Shown here piece after piece: positions 1 to 17,294 of a DNA stretch of 64,000 bases. The translations under genes were made by a program, and so were the position numbers. The notes beneath the pieces were generated by a model. That model was not told the DNA's origin and made no database searches. It saw nothing but the letters and a program-made list of their open reading frames with translations. Source of the stretch: Anthoceros angustus. Taxonomy: Eukaryota; Streptophyta; Anthocerotopsida; Anthocerotales; Anthocerotaceae. The stretch lies in the NCBI GenBank assembly GCA_010909165.1, contig VJWM01000219.1:124001-188000 (forward strand), read 5' to 3'. Within the stretch, counting starts at the first letter, position 1. Each line of letters starts with the position of its first letter.

Positions 1-1
1 T

Positions 2-618
2 GATGACACCGATGTCGATGACTGGCTCTTGAGATTCCTCGTTTTACACGATGAATCTGTCTGCTTCTATTTGCGTGCAACGGGTGAGTCCCTGCCCGGA
101 AATGGATCACTGAAATCTATTTGTCGATTTCGGGGAGGAGTGAAAGTTATGGGATGTGCATTCTCGCTGCAGGTGTTGGCGAAGTTGTGGAATAAGGATG
201 TGACTTGACCGTGCTTTGGCAGATCTAAGGCCGCAAGGAACGATTTTACTTGGCGAAATTGTAGAAGCTGGACCTATCCCTCAGCACAAGCACCATGGGG
301 GTGATACCCACTGGTTTGCGTTTCACATCACCACTTGCCATGGACTGCGCCTGGAGTGTTCCTCTCAACTCAAGCTCCAGGTCCTTTTGCCCTTGTCCTC
401 GCTGAAGTTTCCGGTCTTCTGATAAACTCATGACCCTTGTTTGATGAAGTCGTACTTCCTTGTGGTCTGATCTGAAGGTGGAATGCTGGTTAACTTCTCT
501 CGGCGTTGGTCTCGAGAACAACGACCTGGAACGCCGCCTTATAGAAGCACCTCGTTCAGCTATCTGGCACAAGGTTCTGTGCAATGACGATGATGTGGAT
601 GCCAGGTACTCACTGTAA
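2..618 (+). CDS. PH-domain protein, 3' end of gene (5' part outside window)
   Basis: Three exons fit: 2-83, 223-380 and about 517-618. The donor after 83 reads GTGAGT and the acceptor before 223 ends TTTGGCAG. The joined frame runs through motifs such as WLLRFLVLHDESVCFYL, DLRPQGTILLGE and HWFAFHITTCHGLRLECSS. This is the beta-sandwich pattern of a pleckstrin-homology domain, in which an early W/R-F-L strand is followed by an aromatic F-H-I-T strand; such domains bind phosphoinositides or proteins at membranes. The last exon ends in DVDARYSL and a TAA at 616-618. The acceptor of the last exon (ending CTCGAG) is the weakest join. The gene converges on the ALS3-like gene. The exact protein is not identified because the N-terminal part is missing. 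Confidence 0.6.
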
Positions 619-976
619 CTGTTAGGAGTTTGCCCTTTCTCGCCTTGCACTTGGGAAACCTAAGTCTGTAAGGCTTCATCTGTGCGTCGTGCCTACGATT
701 TCGCAGCAGCGAGGAGGGATCTCTGTTCGGCGAGCTCGCTCTCCATTGAGTTTCAGGAAGCAAGGGCGGCCCTGCCAACGCTGTTCGGGTGTGGGATTCG
801 TCAGGTTTGGATACCAAGGTTTTGTGAACGGCGTCCCTCCCCTCACCGGCGGAGGAGTGTATATGGATATGGTACTGGAAGGTTGGCTTTGCAAAGAGTC
901 CCTCTCCGGAGATAAGAGCATCTCCCGGACAGAGACACCAGGAAGAATTTGTACTGGTTTTGTACATAATCGTATA
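619..976. other. intergenic, between two convergent genes
   Basis: No supported gene. Several overlapping frames are open here but none has family similarity or consistent splice signals. It presumably holds the 3' UTRs of the PH-domain gene and the ALS3-like gene. Confidence 0.5.
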
Positions 977-1999
977 TCAATCTGTTTGGAAGAGAACTCG
1001 CCATGCCAGGGTGCAGGATATGAGAGAAGCCAGGCACGCAGCCCCCAGCTGCACGTAAGAGACATGGAGCTGCAGGGCAAGCGCGTCAAAGGGCGCGTTC
1101 CCTGCCATAAGCATCCCCGCCATGGAGCCCGGGAGCGAGACTATCCCCGTAGTCTTCAAGGAATCGATCATAGGCGCCAAGCTCTGCCTTACAGCACGCC
1201 GCACATGCGGCCTCACAGCCTGCTCCGGCGTGGCCCCCAAGGCCAGAGACGCCTCAATATGCCCCCTCCTCACCTCCATGTCTCGGTGCAACCGGTTCAA
1301 AGCCCCGCCCACCATGCTCATGCTGTTCCCCACCACGTAGCCCGCGGCCGGGATCAGGTGCCGGGGCTGCCATGGGAACACACGCAGCAGGACCGTGAGC
1401 CCGACGCAGGCCCCCGCTGCCAACCCTAGAGACGTCCACGCGATGGCGTGACTTCCCGGAACCTGCCTGGCCCTCTCCCCCGCAGTGTACCCCGCCGTGG
1501 TCACCATGGCTGCGAATCCGGCAAGGCTCATCCAGGGGCTGTCGCCCTGGAACAGGAGCTTGAGGAGGAACCCGAGAGCCACCATCTGGACGGAGGAGCG
1601 CAGTACGGCCTCCTGTATTTCCCGCTCCAGGCCCACATTCAGGCGGCGAGAGAGCAGCAGGGCCGCTGAGACCGGCAGCAGGGACCCCAGGACGCGCGCG
1701 CTGCTTCCCGCCTGCTCGGCCTGGACCAGGGCAGGTCAGGTCAGTCGGGAGTCGGAGCCTGCAGACGCAGCTGGTTCTGTGTTGCTCACCAGCATGGACG
1801 TTAAGGAAGCGCAGCACCCGGCAGTCTGTCCCGCCCTTCTTCTGGCTACCAGAACCAGCTCCCCGTGCTGCCCTGGTGGCCGGCACCTGAGCCCTGGCGG
1901 TAGCTTCGGATTGGAGGGCAGGCCGCCCTTGCGCTCTGCGGCTGCGGCTGCCCGCCCCTGCCATGGACGGATGCGCCGTTGCACTCTCACAAATTCCAT
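977..1999 (-). CDS. ALS3: ALS3/STAR2-like ABC transporter permease (UPF0014 family)
   Basis: Two exons, 1790-1999 and 977-1720, with a 69-bp intron (donor GTGAGC, acceptor TCCAG) that removes an in-frame TGA; 317 codons. Exon 2 matches the UPF0014/FetB permease family: GYTAGERARQVPGS, PAAGYVVGNSMSMVGG, ALGATPEQAV and SLPGSMAGMLMAG, with about six hydrophobic segments. ALS3 is a membrane half-transporter of land plants. With the nucleotide-binding partner STAR1 it forms an ABC complex needed for aluminium tolerance. The conserved core is the family's usual length. The roughly 70 residues of exon 1 are extra, basic and low-complexity, and could be a targeting sequence or a wrongly chosen start. 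Identity of the core is firm; the N-terminus is not. Confidence 0.85.
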
Positions 2000-2555
2000 T
2001 GGTGCTCGACACTGTGAGAGTTGCCTGAATTTCTAGTATGAGTGCGCGGTACCTACTACCTATGTAGGTAGATGAAACGCGGGTTGAGGAAACCTTTCCA
2101 AGGCCGGAGTACAGTCCAGCCCCCTAACTGGGACTGGTTCGGAGTGCCTTGAGAGGCCCATTAAGGGAGGTGTCCCGATTAGATTTTTCCACATTGAAAA
2201 AATTAAAAATTAAAAATACCGAAAAAAATTCAAATTTTGATTGATAGGTTTCAAAAAAAATAATTTTTACGACTTCTCTACATAGTTGCTTGAAAGCTAG
2301 CACTCTTTCTAAGCAGCATTAAAAAATCTCTACCTATCAAAAAGAAAAAAGCTTAGCTTAGGAGTCACACCTAAAAGTCTATTATGCTTTGAAATAATCA
2401 ACAATACTCCTTTGCACCCATGATACTTTGAGATGATGACTAATCACGTGTTTCTCAAAGACATTGAGCAACCCCAAAGAGTTTGTAGCGTTGTGTGGCA
2501 TCTATATCAGGTAAGTTCTTGTTGCCTCCAAACCTTTGACGGCATCTTCCATAGT

Positions 2556-2945
2556 CTATCGTGGTAGGGGTGGCATTGTCGCTACTTCCTCTTCAATATT
2601 TTCGGCAAGCTCCTCTTCAACAGCTTGAGGGATTAGTGAATCAAATATTGTCTCCATATTTTCATCCTTGTCAAAGTTGACATATTCTTCAGCGGTCATG
2701 GTTGGATATTCAACATCTGTTGATGCCATGTTCTCAGAAGTTAATAATGCCAACCTACCCAATGCTTGTTGCATATCCAATATTTGGGTACCCAATGCTT
2801 GTTGCAGATCCAATATATGGGTACCCAATGCTTGTTGCAGATCCAATATTTGGGTATCCAATGAATCGGTATGAAATGAAGGATCTTGTTCAGGATCCTC
2901 TGAATCATATGCTGGCATTGCATTCAAGTCTAAACCCTTACGCAA
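2556..2945 (-). CDS. hypothetical acidic protein with three tandem 13-residue repeats
   Basis: An open frame of about 129 codons on the minus strand, framed by AT-rich DNA. Its middle holds three near-identical 13-residue repeats of the type TQILDLQQALG (a 39-bp unit, about 2757-2874), followed by an acidic tail rich in E and D. It lacks an obvious plant-gene context and lies between motif copies that suggest a decayed DNA transposon, so it is probably a transposon accessory ORF fragment. I do not recognise the family. The repeat and the low-complexity ends make a real host gene less likely. Confidence 0.35.
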   Translation of the reverse strand: MRKGLDLNAMPAYDSEDPEQDPSFHTDSLDTQILDLQQALGTHILDLQQALGTQILDMQQALGRLALLTSENMASTDVEYPTMTAEEYVNFDKDENMETIFDSLIPQAVEEELAENIEEEVATMPPLPR

Positions 2946-4011
2946 CTGAGCATCTTATGCCCGCACTGCTGCATCCAGCGTACTGTGCCTCCAACAATTA
3001 CTATGGTGTGTGGACTAACATGAAGCCTTCACGCTTATATTATATTGATAGAATACGAAGTGTATTCGATACCTATTTCATACCTATTCGATTTCTTTTT
3101 CCTTTTTTTATTTCTTTTAGTAAAAAAATCAAAATTCCCATTTAGGGAGGTGAAACTAATATGAATGTATGTTTCAAAAATTACCATTTAGGGAAAAGTC
3201 CCATTTTTTACACTGTAAACTAAAGGGAGTAGGATCGGAGGTCCCATTTAGAGAGGAATCCCAATTATAAAGTTTCTAATTAGGGGGCCAACTGTACATA
3301 TTTGCCCTCTTGTCAATGGTTGTTTAGTAACTTCCTAACCTGCGTTGGTATTTGGTGCAGCCATTGGTTGTCATGTCAAATTGGGCTCAAATTACTTAAG
3401 ATCTTAAGATCCTAACCTCCATTTGGTGGAGCTCACTTCGTACTTAGCTATCAGGACGAATAGTCGATCTCCACCCCACCAGCCCTTTGTCTCCTTTGTG
3501 AATGCTGGTTCACTTCCAAGATCCCTTTCCTCCAAGCTCATGGTGAAGTGATCGTTGTTGATACATTTGCTTGCTAAGTGAATCCAAATATTATCTTTGA
3601 TTGACTTGTTTAATTCATCTTAAGTGGAAGATTCTATTTGGTAGACCACTAATGGATGCATATGGCAAGTCCCGCTCAAAGGATAAGGATGTGCGAGTGA
3701 AACGGAGCTTAGTTTGTAGGAAAATCTTTATAGGGAAAGTCTCCAGTTGGTCATCTATATTGATGACTTCTATATTGTCTCTAGTTGGTCATCTATATAT
3801 ATGTATATTGATCAGGCTAAGGCTCTCAACATCCTCAGGTACCTGAGATTATCATGGTCCCTCGGTCATTCAAGTATAGCATATGTGTGATGCTTGTTTA
3901 CAAATAGAAAAGAAATGTTGCAAGAAAAACTTTGAAGGGTCTTAAAACATTCAAAAGAAAACAGAGGCACATACCCCTGTTGTTTTCTTCATAAGAACGT
4001 CATTGAGTTGT

Positions 4012-4125
4012 AAGAGGCCATGGTCATGCTCACCAAGGCACGCAAACCAGGTGATTTTCGGGCAATCAGAAAGGGCTGGGCGCTCCAGGCTAATCACAAT
4101 CAGAGTGCCTGCTGATATATGCATC
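4012..4125 (+). repeat. dispersed repeat, copy 1 (second copy at 8899-9036)
   Basis: About 110 bp, starting near GAGGCCATGGTC and containing GGCAATCAGAAAGGGCTGG, recurs in the same orientation near 8899-9036 with scattered substitutions and small indels. Copy 2 reads as a plausible protein stretch (GKPSDFVRFFGNQKGLEALG), while copy 1 has lost residues, so both look like relics of one coding sequence. The family is not recognised. Confidence 0.55.
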
Positions 4126-4655
4126 GAGGATATATACCAGCTCGCCAACAAGTGAGCTTCTACGTCCCCGTCCAATATCCTTATGGCTACATGTAACTCT
4201 ATTCCTAATTAATTACTTAATACACCTGCATTTACTTATAAACATTAGCTGGTTGGAGTTTAGGGTTTGCAAGTCCAAGGAGGGTTTTACTTTATGGGCC
4301 ATGGCATATGTCCTATGACTAATTCAAAGGAAAACGTCATGGGAGTTCGACTTGAGAGGAATCCCCTCAAATCGTAGTACAAGGACGTTTTCTTCCTTGC
4401 CCTGAAGCTTTCTATTTGGGTTTATCATGGTCTAAGGCTTACCAACTTTTTATGTTCTTGGCTCTCAGAAATCCAATTACACCCCCCGGCCGCAACTATA
4501 TATGCTAGCAGCCCCTAGCTTGAAATAATAAATTAAGGACTTCTCCTACTACAACTTCCTAGTGTAAAACCCTTATAAACTCTATATGATTTGAGATCAC
4601 CTAGTGGTTGAACTTATGCAATCTAGCTATCTTATTTCCACTGAGAATTTTTATA

Positions 4656-5696
4656 ATGGGAAACCTCCTGACATATGTTGGTACTTCTTGGGGAGAGATT
4701 ATTCGTTGTGGCAATATTTGGGATCGTTTGAGACATTTTCTATTGAAAAAACTTCAAACAAATGAAGCCATGCGTAAATGGTCCTTGACCAATATAAGCA
4801 ACGTGTTCTTATGTTCCAAGTGTCTCCTAATACTTATATTTGCTGCATTAAAATTGTGGATTCACAATGACAAAGAGGATATTTCCGATTGGAGAACTTT
4901 TGTAATTCCGAAAGACCTCCACACATATGACAACACTCCTCGAGTGAAGATGACTCTTTTTGACCATGCTTGGGATTGGAGAAAGATGAACATTTTACCT
5001 CCTGTCCGTGACCAGCACAAGTGTGGCACATGCACCTTCTTTGCAGCCTTCACTTCTATTTGTGCTAGAATAGCTATTAAGTATGGTACTCCTCCACTAG
5101 AATTATCAGTGCAAGATTACATCGACAATTGGCAGCCTAACACCTGGAGGGACATACAAAAGTTGGCTCATCACAAACTAATGACAACAATAAATATTAA
5201 CAAGGAGGTCCCTGAACATATGAGCATACTATGTAAATATGGTGGAGATATTGTGGATATAATGAAGTATGTGGAGGAACATGGAGTTGTTTTAGAGAAG
5301 AATTGTCCATACCATCCGAATGGAAGTCACCAAAATCCTCCCAGCCAACGCAATAGATTACCGCACAAGGTTGGTTTCAAAGCCTTCAAAGACTTGACTG
5401 TTCAAAAAATGAAAGAGTTTGTGAGATACACACCTGTGGTGGTATCTCTTTTTGTGTGTGAACATGGTAACTTTGACAACCATCCCGACCACAAAGCTCA
5501 AAAAGCTTATTCAGGCAGGTGGGCTTCAAAGTATGCAGCTGAAATGCATGCAGTGCTAATAGTAGGGTTTGATAACAATGTATGGATATTACGTAATAGT
5601 TGGGGTGAAACATGGGGTGATAATGGGTATTTTAGGATCAACTTCGCTGATAAAGCATCTGGAATCTATGACCACGCATGTATACCTATTCTTTAG
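4656..5696 (+). CDS. papain-like cysteine peptidase (C1A), single exon
   Basis: 346 codons from the first ATG (4656); the frame is open further upstream but without another ATG. A hydrophobic segment near residues 50-67 ([19 protein letters not shown]) suggests a signal anchor. The peptidase domain follows: [18 protein letters not shown] holds the oxyanion Gln and the catalytic Cys, [11 protein letters not shown] the catalytic His, and [16 protein letters not shown] the catalytic Asn. The triad is therefore complete. The usual CGSCWAF is CGTCTFF, losing the conserved Trp after Cys. No ERFNIN-type prodomain is seen between the hydrophobic segment and the catalytic domain. The gene is intronless and AT-rich, unlike the spliced genes elsewhere, and stands alone in repeat DNA. 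It may be a retrocopy or a lineage-specific paralogue. Peptidase identity is firm; activity is not. Confidence 0.85.
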   Translation: MGNLLTYVGTSWGEIIRCGNIWDRLRHFLLKKLQTNEAMRKWSLTNISNVFLCSKCLLILIFAALKLWIHNDKEDISDWRTFVIPKDLHTYDNTPRVKMTLFDHAWDWRKMNILPPVRDQHKCGTCTFFAAFTSICARIAIKYGTPPLELSVQDYIDNWQPNTWRDIQKLAHHKLMTTININKEVPEHMSILCKYGGDIVDIMKYVEEHGVVLEKNCPYHPNGSHQNPPSQRNRLPHKVGFKAFKDLTVQKMKEFVRYTPVVVSLFVCEHGNFDNHPDHKAQKAYSGRWASKYAAEMHAVLIVGFDNNVWILRNSWGETWGDNGYFRINFADKASGIYDHACIPIL

Positions 5697-6540
5697 GATT
5701 ACGCTTACAAAAGATTTAAAATTTACTTATGGGAATATTTAAGGTGAAGAATCTCCCAAAGGCTTAAGATTTTAGAATAGTATAGCTTTAAACTAGTTTA
5801 GACATTTCTTATCAGAAGGTCACTAGATCACGGGCGTCGTTGATTGCAGGGCATAGCAGAGAAGAAAGAAGAGCAGTCTTTATTCCATTTGTCGTTCCTC
5901 GAAGTATGCATCTGCAGCAATGTAGACATGCACAAAATTGTAGGACCCGTTGTGCAATTAATAAAGATAGCATGTACAGAATGGGTTCTTTCCAAAAAGG
6001 ACACTTTCTCTTTTCGTACACCATACCATGGTAAAGCAACTCTCAGAACCTAAGTATGTATGTGCATATATACATGCCACAATGACTTGCCAATTGCCTC
6101 GTTTGAGGACTTGCACAATTTGCTGGAATTAGCTCCAACTTCTTATGGTGCCCGAGATTCAAGGGTAATTAGTTGCAACTGATCGTGGATGGGCGAATGA
6201 AATACATTGCATGTAAAATCAACAGGAATTCAAAGCAAAGACCAGCAAGTAGCTAGCATGGATGTGGCAACTACCATCTTTGGAAGTCACCAAAAAAGCC
6301 TGTAAAAGAGCACACTGTATGTAGAGCATGAGTTCATCCAGGTTAGTCATGGAACATTACAAAGAGAAAGCATAACAGGACACGAGGCTTTTTATTGGCT
6401 GCAACATGGCGGCAAGGTAAGTCAATAGCCGCCCAATATCTAAGAACCCGTCAATATCATCAATGCACGGTATTAGAAAACAAAAAATTGAAGCCACGCA
6501 ATGGCCAGCTGCTGGTTAGCTGTGTAAGTGATGCTTTATC

Positions 6541-6642
6541 ACATACATACATACCAAGTGTGTATGTATGTATATGTATGTATGTATGTATGTATATATG
6601 TATGTATGTATGTATGTATATATCTATATATATATATATAAT
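6541..6642. repeat. TATG/TA microsatellite
   Basis: A short CATA run is followed by many GTAT repeats and then a TA run. It is a simple sequence repeat with no coding value. Confidence 0.9.
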
Positions 6643-6979
6643 AATGTAGATAATAAGTATAATAAATAATTTTTATTATTTAAAATTATATTTTAATTAT
6701 GTATAGATAATAATACCTATATCTTAAGTTCAATGTTTCCGAAGGACTAATGGGCCATGGGCACCATGGTTTGCTTGGTGGGTTGTACACCAGCTAATCT
6801 AAACTCACGTTGCTCGCCACTCTAGTGGAGTGCGCAATGGTCTTAGCCCTCTCCACGCATGTCCTGGATGGCCTTGCGCACACTAGCCTTCATGGAACTC
6901 TTTGCTACACTTGGAGATAGTGATGTTGGGGAGGCAGTCATTTCTAAGGCTTGTACCGTCTTTTTAGTTGGCAACCAAC

Positions 6980-7165
6980 TGTACATAAAAAAGAAGGTGC
7001 ATCATAAATTGTGTCCGCTAATTTCGTACATAAAAAATAAGGTTCATCGTAAATTGTGTCCGCTAATTTCGTACATAAAAAAGAAGGTTCATCATAAATT
7101 GTTTCCGCTAATTTCGTACATAAAAAAGGAGCTTCATCATAATTTGTGTCCGCTAATTTCTTATA
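6980..7165 (+). repeat. 45-bp tandem repeat, about four copies
   Basis: The unit begins GTACATAAAAAAGAAGGTTC and ends CCGCTAATTTC. Because 45 is a multiple of three, the array stays open in one frame, giving a 15-residue repeat (YIKKKVHHKLCPLIS). The surrounding frame (6859-7254) has no other support, so I list a repeat rather than a gene. Confidence 0.85.
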
Positions 7166-7986
7166 ATAGGACCCGCCAACTGCACCACAAAAGTCACTTT
7201 AGCGAATATGCTGATGAATTTTTTAAAATTAAGGCTTCAAGGTATTCTGTATGACGGACAAATTTAAAAAAAAAAAGGAATCCCTTTTTTTGGTTGGTCT
7301 TGGTACATCATAAGTATGCGTATCAAACATTTTCAAAATGTTAAAACTCTATAGTGTGGCTATCAAAAAGTTTAAATTATCAAACCCTATCCAAGCTATA
7401 CTTGGAAGTGACTAGTGGTTGAGGCTAGGTTCAATTTGTTAATGAAGTACTCAAGGTAAATTCTAGTGAAAGTAAGGGATCTTGCCTCAGGAAGGTACAT
7501 AGTACACATCAGCGACATATATACACAAAGTTATCTTCCAAATGTACCTAGTGGCATCGTTTGCAAGTGTCTTTGGGAGGTTTGTACGAGCGTGAAAATC
7601 TAATTCGCGGCCTAACACGTCTTTGAGCTTGCATCCGACTTGCAATGTAAAGGAGTGTGTTAACGATAATAGTAGCCATAATAGTTAAAATAATAATAAG
7701 AATCAGGACAATCAGAATGTTGAGCATAACATGAGAGGTCATCATTTTGCTTAAAAACATAGTCAGCATAGTCTCGAAAGTGAGATGGTCGCGAGCACGA
7801 TAGAGAGGTTCAACATGAGTTGTTTATAGCAGAATAACTTAATGTTAAAAATTTCTACAATTATATAAATATTCAGAACAACTAGAATGCCAAACACACA
7901 TGGTATACCAAAAGCTGAAAAGCCTGTTTTGCATACGGTATACCAAGAGCTGAAAGCCAGTAGGTATTGAAAAGTTTTTTCTATGA

Positions 7987-8030
7987 TATATATATATATA
8001 TATAATATATACATATATATATATATATCT
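7987..8030. repeat. TA dinucleotide repeat
   Basis: Nearly pure TA runs interrupted by AATATATACA; a simple sequence repeat. Confidence 0.85.
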
Positions 8031-8898
8031 AGTATAATATTATGAATGTTATATATGTTTTCTGTATGTACATTTGAGGGTTTGATAGGTGACACATGAC
8101 CTTCTACGTTCAAAATGTCCAAAAAAAAAACCAAAAAAGCTCCTACCCGGGCGTTGCGGCGTTGCCCGCCCGGTCCAATGTCAGGTGACACAGTTGTAGC
8201 TTATGCAGAACTATGCTGCACCTCTGCGCCTACCAGGGCAATAATGCATCCGCTGCCTCCTCGTTGTCCTGAATTGGTCCGGCTCAAACCAAGCTCTGTC
8301 TGGAACAATCACGTGCCTCAGAAGATCCCCTGCCCTCTTGCACCACTCGAATGCAGGCCTGAATCCATGTGGTTCATGATCTCTGCGGAACTGCAGCAGT
8401 CACTGCATGTGCGCAGATTCCTCGTCATCACCAGAGGTGTGCCACTCGCAGCATGAATGCCGGGCCGTTCACGGGACTGTATAATTGCAATGGACAGTTC
8501 TGTGGGCGAGACTTATGTCTGTGACATGCACAGTTGCCTGCTTGCCAGACAAGGGCCCAGGGATGGAGATATCCTGCGCTTGTGTAACCCTGAAGGAGTT
8601 CGCCACATTGTGCATGCCTGTTAACCAGGCTGTTTACGACAAACAAGTCTGGTTCTGTGAGCATGCTTGGATGCGCAGACGTGTTGCCCTCTTCCCGTCG
8701 TTGGACTGGAGCGGGCCGATTGCATTTGAAGAGAGCATGGAAAACCTGATGAAGCCAATTTGTCTGCTCACTTTTTCTGGTTCTTAACATCCTTCCTTAG
8801 ATGCCTGCTGGATTTCATGTTCTGCTTGCTGGATAGTTGCAATATGGCTGGTTTTCTAGATGTTTGCAAAACCCTCATTCAACCTTGCATGCGGAGGT

Positions 8899-9036
8899 AG
8901 GCTGCAGGAGGCCATGGTCGGGTTCACCAGGGTGGGCAAACCAAGTGATTTCGTGAGGTTTTTTGGCAATCAGAAAGGGCTGGAAGCCCTAGGGAAATCA
9001 CAGTCAGAGTGCCGGCTTTTCATATTCTCGATCGTC
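8899..9036 (+). repeat. dispersed repeat, copy 2 (see 4012-4125)
   Basis: Same orientation and order of blocks as copy 1: GAGGCCATGGTC, then CAAACCA.GTGATTT, then GGCAATCAGAAAGGGCTGG, then TCACA.TCAGAGTGCC. This copy keeps a longer open frame. Confidence 0.55.
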
Positions 9037-9483
9037 TTCATCTTCTTCGATATTCTTCATCGGCTTGGCCTATTGTTTGTCCTTGCATAGATCATTGCAG
9101 CCGTGATTTATAGATCTACAGTTTTCACATATTATTTTATCTGATCTGAGGAACATATATGTTACACCCTAGGCTAGCCTTGTGGCTAGGTACTCGAAAA
9201 TTGGCGGATGAATGCCCGATACAACCATGTGCAGTATGACGTATCTCTTTGGTGTCTTGCATTCTGGACACGTGGGGCCCGACTGGGCACGCAGTCGAAG
9301 CCCGGTAGGAAGGGGAGTGGCTCGCCAAAGCGGTTCACCGGAGCGCGAGGGTCCGAGGTCCTGCGGTTGAGGCTTTCCGCACCGCGTTTTGTTTTGCAGC
9401 ATGGAGGTAAGCAGACGGGTACAATCTTGTGAAGAAGAGTGACGGTGGGAAATCTGCACACTCTGACGCAGGCACGGCACGCC

Positions 9484-10355
9484 ATGGCCTGGCAGCAATT
9501 CTGGAGGGGACGAGCAGTGGACAACAGATCACTGGTGCAGATGTTGCAGCTGTCTTCTGCGATACGGTCGCCGCGGATTGCCAGCGTGATGGAGGAACTG
9601 GACAGGGCTGATTTCGTCCACAAGCGTGAACTGGCCTACATAGATAGTCCGATGCCAATCGGATACAACGCCACCATATCTGCCCCGCACATGCATGCCT
9701 TGTGCCTGGATTTGCTGGAGAAACAGTTACAGCCAGGGATGCGAGCTTTGGATGTCGGCGCAGGTTGCCATCGGTCGTCGCTTGTTTGACGTTTGGTTAG
9801 CGTGTTGATGTCGCAGGGTTCAACGGGGGTTTTGTATTATGCTATGGCGCAGGTACGGGATACCTCACAGCTGCTTTTGCCCTGCTGGTTGGGGAGCAAG
9901 GAAGTGCGATCGGAGTGGAGCACATCCCCCAGCTGGTTCAACTTGCCGCCGATAATATTGCCAAGACTCCGGCTGCTGACCTGCTCAATTCCGGCCGCCT
10001 GTCGCTGCATGTTGGAGGTTGTCTCTTTGCTTCTTGCCACTTGGCTTGGGCTTGTACTTTGGGAATTCGGATGTGCTGACCCCTGCTGTGGGAGGTGGCC
10101 GCAGATGGTCGGGAAGGGTGGCCCGTCTCGGCGCCCTACGACGCCATCCATGTTGGTGCGGCTGCTTCTCAGATTCCGCAACCGCTCATCGATCAACTGA
10201 AGCCCGGAGGTCGCCTGGTGATCCCTGTGGGTGATAGTTTCCAAGACTTGAGGGTGATAGACAAGCTCCCAGATGGCACACTGTCCCAGTGGACAGCAAC
10301 CTCTGTTCGATACGTTCCGCTTACAAGTCGGGACGCCCAGCTAGGAACCGGGTAG
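9484..10355 (+). CDS. PIMT: protein-L-isoaspartate O-methyltransferase
   Basis: Three exons, 9484-9763, 9853-10017 and 10105-10355, make 231 residues, the usual plant length. It transfers a methyl group from SAM to isoaspartyl residues, starting repair of aged proteins. Diagnostic motifs are YIDSPMPIGYNATISAPHMH, the SAM-binding ALDVGAGTGYLTA (its glycines are split by intron 1), IGVEHIPQLV, PYDAIHVGAAA, and LKPGGRLVIPVG near the end. Both introns are about 90 bp with clean GT-AG borders. An alternative start exists: ATG GAG at 9401-9406 followed by a GTAAGC donor can splice to 9472 in frame, adding five residues. The gene is transcribed toward the SMC5 gene, whose stop lies 270 bp away. Confidence 0.93.
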
Positions 10356-10624
10356 TTCCCGAGGTCCGGACTATGTACATAAACCGGCCGCCCAAGGGCA
10401 TACAGTTTTGGATACCATTGGACTTAAACTTCAAAATAAAGTCTGTCCCTTAGCAATTCCCTCAGCCCCTCAAATCGTAACCCGACAAATTGTGCAGTGT
10501 TTGCTTCAACAACAAGGGGGAGAGTTCGCCCTTTACCAAAAGGGACCTGTCCTGAATCCCAGTAATACGTCCGCGCCTCCGCATACTATGTAGATATATA
10601 TATTAGGCCAGCAGTCGTCAACTA

Positions 10625-16933
<6,309 letters not shown>

Positions 16934-17294
16934 GGCTCGGGACGGAGCTACATGCGTCGAGCGTGAAGCAAAGCGGGAAGGCGGGAAATCGCTCAGTCCA
17001 CTTATGCACACGATTTATTGAAGGACAATAGTGGTTTTTACCATACATTTGTACGTGCATATCATATCTAGGATAGCAGATAGGAGGCGTTAGGTTAACA
17101 CGGGTTAAGTGCAGTTCGTTATTACTGCAGCGGGTTGAAGATGCGCCGGAGCTTCCAGGCTGTGCGCAGCTGGAGAAGGTCCCCAGCCAAGACCAAACAC
17201 CGGTTGATTGCCGGCTGAAAATGCTGACCAGATTCGCATGCAAGTGACTGCAAATACCATCTCCGGCGCAGCTCGATCTCTCGCCGCCCGAACG
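16934..17294. promoter_or_regulatory. shared intergenic promoter region of SMC5 (-) and RABA4 (+)
   Basis: The two start codons lie 361 bp apart in head-to-head orientation, so both promoters and 5' UTRs must fit here unless upstream non-coding exons exist. I see no clear TATA box at a convincing distance from either ATG. Confidence 0.5.

Larger units (their letters stand above)
2000..4655. other. AT-rich intergenic DNA with transposon-like debris
   Basis: Apart from the entries given separately for 2556-2945 and 4012-4125 nothing here is clearly coding. Around 2165-2200 and 3135-3290 several copies of a motif close to CCCATTTAGGGA occur at both sides of an AT-rich core, which suggests an old DNA transposon, but I could not fix inverted termini or a target duplication. 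3600-3850 has an open frame without recognisable similarity. Confidence 0.35.
5697..9400. other. AT-rich intergenic DNA, repeats only
   Basis: No gene is supported. It holds a TATG microsatellite, a 45-bp tandem repeat, a TA run and the second copy of a dispersed repeat, listed separately. Open frames around 8100-8800 on both strands lack similarity, splice support and consistent codon use. Confidence 0.5.

Noticed and set aside
246-650. Minus-strand open frame of 134 codons
   Set aside because: Antisense to the PH-domain exons; no similarity and no splice support.
689-1429. Long plus-strand frame across the ALS3-like gene
   Set aside because: Antisense of a clear permease exon; composition artefact of GC-rich coding DNA.
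2150-3295. Complete DNA transposon around the 13-residue-repeat ORF
   Set aside because: CCCATTTAGGGA-like motifs recur at both sides, but I could not define matching inverted termini or a target duplication.
8115-8790. Overlapping frames on both strands
   Set aside because: No ATG-supported gene with family similarity; codon use irregular.
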